From positions 1 to 11,886 of the forward strand of contig CAYUIQ010000259.1 in assembly GCA_964444795.1 (NCBI GenBank): a DNA stretch of 11,886 bases, in the 5' to 3' direction. Positions within the stretch are counted from its first letter, which is position 1. Each line of letters starts with the position of its first letter. A program made the translations under genes and the position numbers. The notes beneath the pieces are model-generated. The model saw only the letters and a list, made by a program, of their open reading frames with translations, was not told where the DNA came from and ran no database searches. This stretch comes from JABMRP01 sp964444795. Lineage in GTDB: Bacteria > Planctomycetota > Planctomycetia > Pirellulales > Thermoguttaceae. Of the stretch, positions 1 to 7,432 are shown piece by piece.

Positions 1-20
1 ACTGCTTGCAAGCAAGCAGT
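1..20. repeat. 9-bp perfect inverted repeat, possible end-of-gene hairpin
   Basis: The arms ACTGCTTGC (1-9) and GCAAGCAGT (12-20) are exact reverse complements two bases apart. A run of five T lies at 31-35, about ten bases after the hairpin, which is too far for a textbook intrinsic terminator. It may be the 3' end of a gene left of the window or one copy of a dispersed palindrome. The window edge prevents a decision. Confidence 0.45.
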
Positions 21-42
21 GGCACACGACTTTTTCAACGGG

Positions 43-63
43 CCGTTAGCGTAGCCCCAACGG
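43..63. repeat. Short inverted repeat in the non-coding leader region
   Basis: CCGTT (43-47) and AACGG (59-63) are reverse complements separated by 11 bases (AGCGTAGCCCC). The compact palindromic form in a gene-free, GC-rich stretch recalls dispersed intergenic repeats of planctomycetes, but only one copy is visible here. No function can be assigned. Confidence 0.3.
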
Positions 64-114
64 TGCGAATGTACCCCGATCGGGCGTCCCACGCAAGCCG
101 GGGGCGTCTCCTTG

Positions 115-144
115 CTGGCACCGTCCCGCGGGGCGTCGTATAAT
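115..144 (+). promoter_or_regulatory. Candidate sigma-70 promoter for the DUF1080 gene
   Basis: A perfect -10 hexamer TATAAT lies at 139-144. An approximate -35 (CTGGCA, 115-120, four of six matches to TTGACA) lies 18 bases upstream. Transcription would start near 151 and give a leader of about 60 bases before the ATG at 211. The -10 is strong and the -35 weak. No operator-like repeat overlaps it. Confidence 0.5.
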
Positions 145-210
145 GGCGCGGTCGACGAGCCGCCAGCGGCTCGACTTTCCACCCCCCTACCCACCGCAGG
201 AACACATCCC

Positions 211-810
211 ATGAAAACGCGACTTTTCCTATTGTCCCTGGCCGCTCTCACACTCATCGTCCCGCTGGGCCTCGCCGGGACAAATGCTTGCGCCGCCGAG
301 GAGTCGGGCAAGACCGTCGCGTTATTCGACGGCAAGAACCTCGACAACTTCGACGTGATCGGTTGTACCGCGGTGGTGAAAGACGGGTCGATTCTGATCG
401 AGTCGGGCAACGGCCTGATACAAACCAAGGAGCGTTACGCCGACTTCACGCTGGAGCTCCAGTGGAAGGCACTGAAGGACGACCGCTGGGACTCGGGCAT
501 CTACTTCCGCTACACCAGCGTGCCGCCCAACCGACCCTGGCCCGCCCGATATCAGGTCAACATGAGAAAGGGCATGGAAGGCAACGTCGGCAGTCTGGAC
601 GGGGCCACCAGCACGGGCCTGATCAAAGCCGGCGAGTGGAACCGTTTCAAGCTGACCGTGACCGGCACGAAAGCGGCCTTGGAGATCAACGGCAAAGAAG
701 CATGGAAGGCCGACGGCGTGCAAGTGCCCGAGGGGTTCATCAGTCTCCAGGCCGAGGTGCCCGGCGGCGGCCAGTTTCTCTTCCGCAACGTGCGCATCAC
801 CACGCCGTAG
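211..810 (+). CDS. Secreted DUF1080 (3-keto-disaccharide hydrolase-like) protein
   Basis: This is a 199-residue protein with an N-terminal signal peptide: basic MKTR, a hydrophobic core at residues 5-23, and likely cleavage after ACA at residues 26-28. One lectin/glucanase-fold domain of the DUF1080 type follows. Recognisable family features are LFDGKNLDNF near residues 36-45, the strand-forming ADFTLELQWK segment, and the DSGIYFRYT stretch. Members of this family are very numerous in planctomycetes. Some are described as 3-keto-disaccharide hydrolases and others may simply bind sugars, so the exact substrate is unknown. The protein probably acts in the periplasm or outside the cell. The ATG at 211 is preferred over the in-frame codon at 112 because it directly precedes the signal peptide, has AGGA nine bases upstream, and lies downstream of the candidate promoter. 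The next gene starts 82 bases later on the same strand. Confidence 0.85.
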   Translation: MKTRLFLLSLAALTLIVPLGLAGTNACAAEESGKTVALFDGKNLDNFDVIGCTAVVKDGSILIESGNGLIQTKERYADFTLELQWKALKDDRWDSGIYFRYTSVPPNRPWPARYQVNMRKGMEGNVGSLDGATSTGLIKAGEWNRFKLTVTGTKAALEINGKEAWKADGVQVPEGFISLQAEVPGGGQFLFRNVRITTP

Positions 811-844
811 ATGGACCGGCAGCCCAGAAGAACAAGCGACGCAT

Positions 845-873
845 TCTCCCAGCCCCCCGGAGAACCTGGGAGA
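845..873. other. Hairpin between the DUF1080 and PHP-domain genes
   Basis: TCTCCCAG (845-852) and CTGGGAGA (866-873) form a perfect 8-bp stem with a 13-base loop. A competing stem, TTCTCC (844-849) with GGAGAA (859-864), uses the same left arm. No T-run follows, so it is not a standard terminator. It ends ten bases before the ribosome-binding site of the next gene and could modulate read-through or translation. Confidence 0.35.
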
Positions 874-892
874 TACGGCGAAGGGGAGGAAT

Positions 893-2929
893 ATGAAAGA
901 CACCAGCCGAGTTAATCGCCGGGATGTTCTTAGAGTCGCCGGTTGCGCGATGATCTTTTCATCCGTGACGTCCAGCGGCGCGATGACATCCGGAGCCCCC
1001 GGTCCCATTCACACCAATAATTCTCTGCTTGGCGAAGGGGCTGAAGTCAGGATCACGCCCTGCGAAGGATGGCGGGACAGGACTAGTGATTACTCCATGA
1101 CCATCAAGCTCGGCAAGGAGGGACTGCCCGCGGGAGATTCGCTGGGCATGGTCCATGGTTCACTGATGGACCGCTGGCAGTTTACTTTCCCCAGCCATTT
1201 CTGGTACAACCGGCAGCCCTGGCAATCAACCGACCAAGGCGAGCGCAACCACCTTGCCGCCACCTGTAACAAGGCCGGTGTCAAACTGGAGGTCAAGCTC
1301 GGACAGCCATTGCCGAAGGGACATGACAACCGGCCTTCCCATTTCGTCAAAGCACTGAGAGACCGCAAGCGAGGCGTCCTTGAGATCTCGGCCAGCGAAG
1401 AGCTTAAGGAAGGAGATGTGATCGAGATACAATGGAAGGACGTGAAGGCACCGCCTTATGCCATGCGCTACTTGTTCATGCCTTTCCTCTTCTCGAAACT
1501 GCCCGAACTGGACCGCGATCTTCCCATACGAAGAGGCGAGTTCGACGATCTGCCGCGAATCAGGATCAAGGGGCACACGGCGGTGGCTCTGCATGTCACC
1601 TGCCGGCCTCTCCAGGGAGTACACGAGACGTTTTCCCTTAACGTGGCTGCGATTGACCAATACGGCAACCCCGCGGAAGACTTGGTCGGCGACGTGCAAT
1701 TGAGCGCTGACAAGTCACTCGCCCTGCCGGAATCGGTCAGGTTCGAGAAAGAAGACCGGGGCTGTAAACGCATCGACGGCCTGTCCGGATCAGAGCCGGG
1801 CTGGTTCAGAATCAAGGCGGTACAGGGGGGTATCTCCGGACTCTCCAACTACGTGGTCGTTTCCCGGAAGCAACCGCCCGCGCGCATCTACTTTGGAGAC
1901 ATGCACACGCATACACTGGATTGTGACGGGACGAATGATATCCACGAGCATTACTATTATGCACCGAAAGTCGCCGGGCTGGATTTCGGTTCCGTTTCCT
2001 GCCATGCAGAGTACTTTGGTTGCGCCGCCGCGTGGCAACGCTATCTCGACGAGACCGCCAAGGCCAACCGGCCCGGCAAGTTCATCACGTTCCCTGGGTA
2101 CGAATGGGCACAACAGGGCCACACGAACGCCTATTTCCTCTCGGAGGAAGACGCGGTGCTGATATGGGGTGAGAAGAGAATGAAGGCGATCGGTAATCCG
2201 CCCGATGATCCGGGGTTCAGGGTCGGCGCCGACGACGAAAAGGAGTACATGAAGATTCTCAGAGAACTCAAACAGCCGGCTTTTTCCATCGCGCACGTTC
2301 ATACCGCCTACACCGAAGGCATCGACGATTCGGTACACTGGCTGGACGAGATCTACTCCTGCCACCGTCACGACAGGACCAAGAGAGAAAACCGCTTGCG
2401 CAAGAATCTCCAACGCGGACTGCGGCTGGGAGTGGTGGCCGGCTCGGACATGCATCGTCTGACCATGGGGCACCTCTGCAAAGAGCCGGGTAAGCGCTGG
2501 CCGCAGGGCGGTTGGGAAAACTGCCAGTACCAGACAGCCGGTCTGCAGGCGACCTATGCCGTCGAGTTGACCCGTGTCGGGCTCTACAAGGGAATGGAGA
2601 ACCGATGTACCTACGGAACATCGGGTGCCCGTATCGTGCTCCTGTTCCGTTGCGGTGATTCCCCGATGGGCTCTCAGGTCGAGTTGGCGGCGGGGGAAAA
2701 ACCGGACTTCGAGATAGACATCGGCGGCACGGATACCTTGTCCGAGATCGCTCTATGCCGTTACGACGGAACGAACTGGTCCGAGCCATTCAAGGAATCG
2801 GTCAGCGGCAAGGACCGATGGTCGGGACGCTGGCAGGACAGCGATTTCTCCGGCAGCGGTATCTATTACGTCCGCGTCACCCAAGCCGATGGCGAGCAGG
2901 CATGGTCCAGCCCAATCTGGATATCGTAG
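893..2929 (+). CDS. Tat-exported PHP-domain protein, DUF3604-like
   Basis: This is a 678-residue protein with a twin-arginine signal (NRRDVLRVAG, residues 8-17), so it is probably exported folded with its metals. Residues about 45-325 form a beta-rich N-terminal part of unknown role. A PHP-type metal-binding core then starts at YFGDMHTHT (residues 333-341). It continues with SCHAEYF (residues 369-375), the GYEW segment, AHVHTAYT and AGSDMHR, the His/Asp/Glu ladder expected of PHP hydrolases. The region after AGSDMHR closes with a beta-sandwich-like tail. DUF3604 proteins resemble PHP phosphoesterases but their substrates are not established. The start is supported by GGGGAGGA just upstream (883-890). 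A VAGC tetrapeptide at residues 15-18 mimics a lipobox, but the hydrophobic stretch before it is too short. Its neighbours suggest a role in carbohydrate or sulfated-glycan use, which is inference. Confidence 0.75.
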   Translation: MKDTSRVNRRDVLRVAGCAMIFSSVTSSGAMTSGAPGPIHTNNSLLGEGAEVRITPCEGWRDRTSDYSMTIKLGKEGLPAGDSLGMVHGSLMDRWQFTFPSHFWYNRQPWQSTDQGERNHLAATCNKAGVKLEVKLGQPLPKGHDNRPSHFVKALRDRKRGVLEISASEELKEGDVIEIQWKDVKAPPYAMRYLFMPFLFSKLPELDRDLPIRRGEFDDLPRIRIKGHTAVALHVTCRPLQGVHETFSLNVAAIDQYGNPAEDLVGDVQLSADKSLALPESVRFEKEDRGCKRIDGLSGSEPGWFRIKAVQGGISGLSNYVVVSRKQPPARIYFGDMHTHTLDCDGTNDIHEHYYYAPKVAGLDFGSVSCHAEYFGCAAAWQRYLDETAKANRPGKFITFPGYEWAQQGHTNAYFLSEEDAVLIWGEKRMKAIGNPPDDPGFRVGADDEKEYMKILRELKQPAFSIAHVHTAYTEGIDDSVHWLDEIYSCHRHDRTKRENRLRKNLQRGLRLGVVAGSDMHRLTMGHLCKEPGKRWPQGGWENCQYQTAGLQATYAVELTRVGLYKGMENRCTYGTSGARIVLLFRCGDSPMGSQVELAAGEKPDFEIDIGGTDTLSEIALCRYDGTNWSEPFKESVSGKDRWSGRWQDSDFSGSGIYYVRVTQADGEQAWSSPIWIS

Positions 2930-2979
2930 TCACGGGATCCCGAGGCACGATGCCGACGCTCAACGAGAGAGACACGACC

Positions 2980-4551
2980 ATGACCACGATCAAGAGCCGC
3001 TTCCCCTTTATCATCGTCCTGGCCGTGGGCCTATCCTCGGTTTCCTCCTCGGCCGTCGCGGCCCAAACACGACCGAACATCATCTTTCTGCTCACCGACG
3101 ACCAGCGCGACAACACGTTTGGCGCCATGGGCCATCCGTTTGTCAAGACGCCGAACGTCGACCGGCTACTGGGCCAGTCGGTACGATTCAGCAACACCTA
3201 TATCGCGGAACCCGTCTGTTCCCCAAGCCGCGTCTCCTACCTCACGGGCATGCACGAACGGGTCCACGGCGTCGGCTTCACCTCGTCCTACCAATTGACC
3301 GAAGCTCAGTGGGAGCGAACCTATCCCGCCCTGTTGCGCAAGGCCGGGTATCACACCGGGTTCGTCGGCAAGTTCGGCGTCGAGTACTACACCTTCCGGG
3401 GACAGGCCGTCGAGAAGTTCGATTTCTGGTGGGGCCACGACGGATGGACCAAGTTTCTGCCCAAGGATTTCAAAAGCCCCAGTTGCACGCCGTATCATGG
3501 CGCGAAGGAAGACGTGATCACCCCGATCATGGGCGAGGCCATGACGAAGTTTCTCGACGGGCTGCCGAGTGGCAAGCCGTTTTGCCTGTCGGTCAGTTTC
3601 AACGTCCCCCACGGCTCGCAAACGACCAGCATGTATCCCGACTATCCCGGCTGGCACAACATGACCCGTCCGGCCAACGAGAACCCGAAGCTCGTGGGCA
3701 GTCCGTTTTACGACGAACTCTACCGGGACATCGACATTCGAATCCCCGCCGCAACGGGAACCGATCCTTACCGGTTTATCCCCAAGTTCATCATGGACCA
3801 GGACAAGGGCCGGAGGACATCGACCTACACGTATGACTACACCCGACCTACCTGCCTGGAGCATCACGTCCGCTACTACCAAACCATCACGGGGCTCGAT
3901 CACGTCATCGGCAAACTGCTGGACGATCTCGATCGCCGCGATCTGGCCGCCAACACGGTGATCCTTTTCGCCAGCGACCACGGCCTGCTGATGGGTGAAT
4001 ACGGCATGGGCGGCAAGGCATTGCTGTACGATTTGGCCTCGAAGATTCCTTGTTTCGTCCACGATCCCAACCTGCCGCCCGGGCGCAAGGGCCAGCAGAT
4101 CGACGAACTGGTCTCCAGCCTGGACGTCACGCGAACCATCCTCGATTACGCCGGTGTCTCTGCTCCCGAGTTCATGGAAGGCGCCAGTCTACGCCCGCTG
4201 ATGGAAGGGAAAGACGTCCCATGGCGCGAGGAGCTTTTCCTGGAAAGCCACTATACCGGTCGCGACACGCCGTTTCAGGAAGGCATCCGCTTGGGTAAAT
4301 GGAAATACATCCGAATGTACGACGGCAAGGGGCGCTACGACGATGCGGACGTCGATTTCACGAACCGGGACCCCGTTTTCGAAATGCTGTTCGATCTGGA
4401 AGCCGACCCGGCGGAGATGAAGAATCTCATCCAGTCCAGCGCCGGGAGCGAAATCCTCGCGACCCTGCGCAAGAAATGCGCGGCGCAATCCCAGTCGCTC
4501 AACCGGCGGCGACGAGCGTTCAAGAATGCTGTCGAGTTTCAAAGGCGTTGA
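2980..4551 (+). CDS. Secreted type I sulfatase (arylsulfatase family)
   Basis: This is a 523-residue enzyme of the alkaline phosphatase/sulfatase superfamily that would hydrolyse sulfate esters, probably from sulfated polysaccharides, outside the cytoplasm. A signal peptide covers residues 1-28 (hydrophobic 8-27, ending AVAA). The core begins PNIIFLLTDDQ, with Asp40 and Asp41 as calcium ligands. The sulfatase signature is CSPSR at residues 80-84. Cys80 is the residue matured to formylglycine. The GKFG segment after GYHTG, ASDHG (331-335) and GGK (344-346) are the other expected active-site elements. The length is normal for the family. ATG 2980 sits directly before the signal peptide with a GAGAG element upstream. 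An in-frame ATG at 2950 is a possible alternative. The gene starts 50 bases after the PHP gene and is probably cotranscribed with it. No formylglycine-generating enzyme is in the window. Confidence 0.92.
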   Translation: MTTIKSRFPFIIVLAVGLSSVSSSAVAAQTRPNIIFLLTDDQRDNTFGAMGHPFVKTPNVDRLLGQSVRFSNTYIAEPVCSPSRVSYLTGMHERVHGVGFTSSYQLTEAQWERTYPALLRKAGYHTGFVGKFGVEYYTFRGQAVEKFDFWWGHDGWTKFLPKDFKSPSCTPYHGAKEDVITPIMGEAMTKFLDGLPSGKPFCLSVSFNVPHGSQTTSMYPDYPGWHNMTRPANENPKLVGSPFYDELYRDIDIRIPAATGTDPYRFIPKFIMDQDKGRRTSTYTYDYTRPTCLEHHVRYYQTITGLDHVIGKLLDDLDRRDLAANTVILFASDHGLLMGEYGMGGKALLYDLASKIPCFVHDPNLPPGRKGQQIDELVSSLDVTRTILDYAGVSAPEFMEGASLRPLMEGKDVPWREELFLESHYTGRDTPFQEGIRLGKWKYIRMYDGKGRYDDADVDFTNRDPVFEMLFDLEADPAEMKNLIQSSAGSEILATLRKKCAAQSQSLNRRRRAFKNAVEFQRR

Positions 4552-4819
4552 TGCGGGAGTCGGTGACTACGCCGTTTTCCCCAATAGTTACTTTTCAGAT
4601 GAGCGGGCAGAAAGGTAGTTCGCGCGACATTAGCGAATGGAGGACGAAACGGTGACTGTAACTGCCTTGACACGGGGGGAACAAGGGCGGTTGAGTTGCC
4701 AGTATGCGTTGATGGAGAATCCATCAATTCTCGCGTGGCAGCCTTTCGCCCCCCGAACAGGGGCTAGCCAGTCTGGCAACCTGGGGGCTGGAGCCTGTCG
4801 CCAAGTCTGGGGGACGATG
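4552..4819. other. Gene-free region after the sulfatase gene
   Basis: I see no convincing gene here. The reading frames present lack recognisable domains and have arbitrary composition. The stretch is rich in small inverted repeats: the overlapping pair at 4709-4732 and GCCAG-T-CTGGC at 4767-4777. It contains no clear intrinsic terminator for the sulfatase operon. It separates the glycan block from the small two-gene module and may be a junction of inserted DNA. Confidence 0.5.
4709..4732. other. Two mutually exclusive hairpins
   Basis: TTGATGG (4709-4715) pairs perfectly with CCATCAA (4721-4727) around a 5-base loop. GAGAAT (4715-4720) pairs perfectly with ATTCTC (4727-4732) around a 6-base loop. 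The arms overlap, so RNA could form only one of the two. The arrangement resembles a small switch or attenuator but could be chance. It lies upstream of the promoter at 4823, so only read-through RNA from the sulfatase gene would carry it. Confidence 0.3.
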
Positions 4820-4850
4820 CGCTTGACACTAGTCCAAGCGGCGCTACAAT
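4820..4850 (+). promoter_or_regulatory. Strong sigma-70 promoter with operator-like inverted repeat
   Basis: A perfect -35 TTGACA (4823-4828) is followed after 16 bases by TACAAT (4845-4850), five of six matches to the -10 consensus. Transcription would start near 4857, about 65 bases before the GTG at 4922. The inverted repeat CGCTTG (4820-4825) N9 CAAGCG (4835-4840) overlaps the -35 box and has ACTAGT in its middle. A repressor bound there would block RNA polymerase, as in many autoregulated small-gene pairs. Confidence 0.65.
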
Positions 4851-4921
4851 CAACCGGGTGCAGCCGCCAGAAATGGACTTGCTGTGTTCTGTAAGGCGGG
4901 CCAGAATGACGGGATACTGGT

Positions 4922-5257
4922 GTGGCAGACCCCGAACCCAAAGCACGGAGTTGGCTGGTTGACTTTGTTCCCGATGAAATTCGGATGCGTTGCTCATACA
5001 AACGCGTTGGAAAACGAATTGTACAATACACGGTACAACTGGAAATCCGAATAGGCGACGACTGGCGACCGGTTGTACGTTACGATAATGCTCACGGGTT
5101 TTGTCACCGCGATACCGTTCACCCTGACGGCAGCCAGGAGAAGGTACCCGTGTTCTACGGCAGCGCAAATGATACATTCACTCACGCGATAGATGATTTG
5201 CGGGCGAATTGGGAAGCCCAGCGCGCACGTTACCTCGGAGAAATCAAGAATGTTTGA
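4922..5257 (+). CDS. Small protein of a DUF7718/TumE-like uncharacterised family
   Basis: This is a 111-residue soluble protein with no signal peptide or membrane segment. Its centre carries a dense motif: WRPVVRYDNAHG (residues 48-59), then HRD (62-64) and HPDGSQEK (67-74). The C-terminal part is a predicted amphipathic helix (THAIDDLRANWEAQRARYL). From memory this matches a family labelled DUF7718. The YDN-HG-HRD-HPDG spacing also recalls TumE-type toxins (DUF6516). The conserved His/Asp/Glu residues would suit a small nuclease or metal-binding fold, but no activity is established. The start appears to be GTG 4922 with no clear Shine-Dalgarno. ATG 4985 is an alternative that would remove 21 residues. 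The gene has its own promoter (4823-4850) and overlaps the next gene by 8 bases. Its base composition seems less GC-rich than the flanks. Confidence 0.7.
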   Translation: MADPEPKARSWLVDFVPDEIRMRCSYKRVGKRIVQYTVQLEIRIGDDWRPVVRYDNAHGFCHRDTVHPDGSQEKVPVFYGSANDTFTHAIDDLRANWEAQRARYLGEIKNV

Positions 5258-5537
5258 TCCTCACGATTTCGCAAAGATGCAGAGCGAATTGGCGTCGGAA
5301 TTCGCCAAGTACGTTTTGGATCATCCGGACGTTGATGATTTACTTCCGGAAGACGCCTACGTTTACTTCGAGGTTGCTGGTGATGCCGCATTCAACGAGT
5401 ACAGCAGGAAACTCGCGTTGCGGCGTCGAGACGAAGAAGGAATGGAGATTGTCTGCGTGCGAGTTAGAGGTCTTGCGCCGCCACAAGGCTCTCGGCTGAT
5501 TGACCCCCAGATAACGCCAACACCGCATGTCGTGTAG
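5250..5537 (+). CDS. Small DUF5647-like protein, partner of the preceding gene
   Basis: This is a 95-residue acidic soluble protein. Its N-terminal half is helical with many acidic residues (MFDPHDFAKMQSELASEF, then LDHPDVDDLLPEDA at 23-36). The C-terminal half is strand-rich: VYFEVAGD, then IVCVRVRGLAPPQGSRLIDP at 67-86. The layout resembles the family I remember as DUF5647, which has no assigned function. ATG 5250 overlaps the stop of the upstream gene by 8 bases, and GGAG at 5236-5239 is well placed as its ribosome-binding site, so the two genes are translated as a coupled pair. An earlier in-frame codon at 5193 would lie deep inside the first gene and is less likely. The acidic partner could be an antitoxin-like inhibitor of the 4922 product. 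That is inference from gene order, size and the operator. Confidence 0.72.
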   Translation: MFDPHDFAKMQSELASEFAKYVLDHPDVDDLLPEDAYVYFEVAGDAAFNEYSRKLALRRRDEEGMEIVCVRVRGLAPPQGSRLIDPQITPTPHVV

Positions 5538-5547
5538 AGGGAGAGAC

Positions 5548-5560
5548 AGGTTAGAAACCT
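5548..5560. terminator. Weak hairpin between convergent genes
   Basis: AGGTT (5548-5552) and AACCT (5556-5560) can pair around AGA in the 32-base gap between the convergent genes ending at 5537 and 5570. The stem is only 5 bp and no T-run follows on either strand, so a terminator role is a guess from position. Confidence 0.2.
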
Positions 5561-5569
5561 ACCCTACGT

Positions 5570-7432
5570 TCACGCCGACGGAAAAATCATCGCCTCGGCA
5601 AACGACTCCTGGAAATGATAATCGAAGGAGAGGTCGACGTGCTCGGTTCGCCGGGCTAGTTTCTCGGCTTGCCGACGGGCCACAAGTGACATGGCCGTCA
5701 ACCGGGCACCGGCCAGCGAGGCGTTGCCCTGGTAGCGAATGCGGTCGCGCTCGATCTGTTCGGGCAATAGGCCGATGCGTTGGGCGTTGGTTCGACGGAT
5801 GAAATTGCCGAATCCGCCCGCCACGAACACCCGCCGCAGGTCGGCCGGCTCCAGACCCGCGCGACGCAGGAGAACAACGATTCCGGCGCGAATCGCCCCG
5901 CTGGCCAACTGCAATTGGCGCACGTCGCGCTGTGACAGGAGGATCGGTTTGCCCGTGCCGGTTTCGGCTTCCGTGGCAATCACAAAGGCCGGATGATCGT
6001 CGTGAATGACGACGCGGTGGCGCAGGTCCTCGGGCAGATCCTTGGGCAGATCCACGGGCCAGGTCATGCGCCCCTCGGGCGAAATGAGCTTGCAGCGCAG
6101 AAGTTCGGCCGCGACGTCGATCAGCGCCGACCCGCAGAATCCGATGGGTGCCACGCCGCCGATGACGCTGTAGTGGAGGCCGTCGTCAATGGTCACCTTT
6201 TCGATCGCGCCGTGTCCGCCGCGCATACCGTGCTCAATCCGCGCGCCCTCGAACGCCGGTCCAGCCGCCGTGGCCGCGGCCAGGAGTTTTCCTTCGGCAG
6301 CCAACACGATCTCGCCGTTGGTGCCGATGTCGACCAACAGACTCGGACCTTCCTTCTCGGCCATCTCCGTAACCAACATGCCCGAGACCGTGTCTCCGCC
6401 GACAAACCCGCCGATCACCGGTAGTACGTAACCAACGCCACGCGGATGGATCGCCAGCCCCAAATCGGCCGCGGCCAGTCGCAGCGACCGGCCCACGCCG
6501 GGTACAAAAGGCACCTCGCCGAGGAACTGCGGATCGATGCGGCAAAGAAGTTGTTGCATGGTCGTGTTGCCGGCAAAGGAGACTTCGTAGACGTGTCGCC
6601 GAGCCACGTCTCCTCGCTCGACCAATTCGCCGATCATCTCGTTGACCGCATCAAGCACGATGCCGTGAAGTTCGGCCAGGCCGTCGGAGTTTTCGCGGGC
6701 ATGGAGGATGCGGGTGAGCACATCGTCGCCGAATCGAGTCTGCGGGTTCAATCGCGAGGCAACGCCCAGTTCTTCTCCCGTACTGAGATCCACGAGCATG
6801 GCAACCAATGTCGTGGTGCCGACGTCCACGGCCACGGCAAAACACTGGCCCGTCGTATCGCCCGGCTCGAAGTCGATGAGCCGCCCATCGGCGGTAACGG
6901 CCGTGCCACGAAACTGATTCTCTCGAAGCCGGCCGGGTATCCGTCGGGCCATCTCCAAGTCGATGTCGAAAAGTCCTAACGCGTTTTGCAGGCGGAGCAG
7001 ATCGGCCGCGTCGTCGCCCCTGGCCGGCTCGGGCATCTCGATGTATCGTTTGGCCACCGCCGGATCGCGCGCGTCGATCGATCGGCCTTCCCAATCCGAG
7101 AGGATCTGATAATGCGATGCCAGCAGCGAACCCTCAGGCACCTCGACGGTCATCGGCTCGGCCACGGGTGTCTGGCAAGCCAAGCGAAACCCCTCGTCGA
7201 TTTCCTCGGCCCCCAGTCGCCGCAACTCCGCGGGTCCCGGCGGGCTGGGCCCCGGCTCGCCGTTCGTGCCAAGCAAGCGGACGCGGCATTTGCCGCAGGT
7301 GCCTTCACCACCGCAGGGGGAATCGAGGGTGAGCCCCGCGCCGGCAGCGGCCTCCAACAAGAGCGTGCCGCGACGCACTCGGGTTGTCTTACCCGATGGC
7401 TGAAACGTAATGGGGATTTCCGCCTCGGGCAT
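5570..7432 (-). CDS. RACo-type ferredoxin/ASKHA protein (DUF4445), corrinoid-activation family
   Basis: This is a 620-residue cytoplasmic protein. Residues 1-90 are a plant-type [2Fe-2S] ferredoxin domain with ligands C40-x5-C46-x2-C49-x36-C86. After a linker, residues about 195-620 form an ASKHA ATPase-like domain. It contains DVGTTT (203-208), SFAGNTTMQQLL, LVDIGTNGEI, the GPAFEGARIEHGM stretch, GFCGSALID and VFVAGGFGNFI. This architecture is that of RACo, which uses ATP to reduce the inactive Co(II) form of corrinoid proteins to Co(I). No corrinoid protein or methyltransferase is visible here, so the partner is unknown. The start ATG at 7432-7430 overlaps the lysR stop as TAATG, with GGAG five bases upstream, so it is translationally coupled to lysR. 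An alternative role is electron delivery to the AOR, or its reactivation. Confidence 0.88.
   Translation of the reverse strand: MPEAEIPITFQPSGKTTRVRRGTLLLEAAAGAGLTLDSPCGGEGTCGKCRVRLLGTNGEPGPSPPGPAELRRLGAEEIDEGFRLACQTPVAEPMTVEVPEGSLLASHYQILSDWEGRSIDARDPAVAKRYIEMPEPARGDDAADLLRLQNALGLFDIDLEMARRIPGRLRENQFRGTAVTADGRLIDFEPGDTTGQCFAVAVDVGTTTLVAMLVDLSTGEELGVASRLNPQTRFGDDVLTRILHARENSDGLAELHGIVLDAVNEMIGELVERGDVARRHVYEVSFAGNTTMQQLLCRIDPQFLGEVPFVPGVGRSLRLAAADLGLAIHPRGVGYVLPVIGGFVGGDTVSGMLVTEMAEKEGPSLLVDIGTNGEIVLAAEGKLLAAATAAGPAFEGARIEHGMRGGHGAIEKVTIDDGLHYSVIGGVAPIGFCGSALIDVAAELLRCKLISPEGRMTWPVDLPKDLPEDLRHRVVIHDDHPAFVIATEAETGTGKPILLSQRDVRQLQLASGAIRAGIVVLLRRAGLEPADLRRVFVAGGFGNFIRRTNAQRIGLLPEQIERDRIRYQGNASLAGARLTAMSLVARRQAEKLARRTEHVDLSFDYHFQESFAEAMIFPSA

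Noticed and set aside
112..210. A longer N-terminus for the DUF1080 protein
   Set aside because: It would place 33 low-complexity residues before a perfect signal peptide and would start upstream of the TATAAT box.
893..946. The PHP protein as a lipoprotein (VAGC at residues 15-18)
   Set aside because: The hydrophobic stretch before the cysteine is too short and the twin-arginine motif fits better.
2755..2979. A longer N-terminus for the sulfatase overlapping the PHP gene
   Set aside because: The extension runs through the coding sequence of the PHP gene and would bury the signal peptide 75 residues inside the protein.
4637..4894. An 85-codon open frame on the plus strand
   Set aside because: Its translation looks random, with many Cys/Trp/Gln and no pattern. 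It covers the promoter at 4823-4850 and small palindromes.
4552..5569. An insertion sequence or integron cassette around the small module
   Set aside because: No transposase, integrase, target duplication or attC-like long palindrome could be found at its borders.
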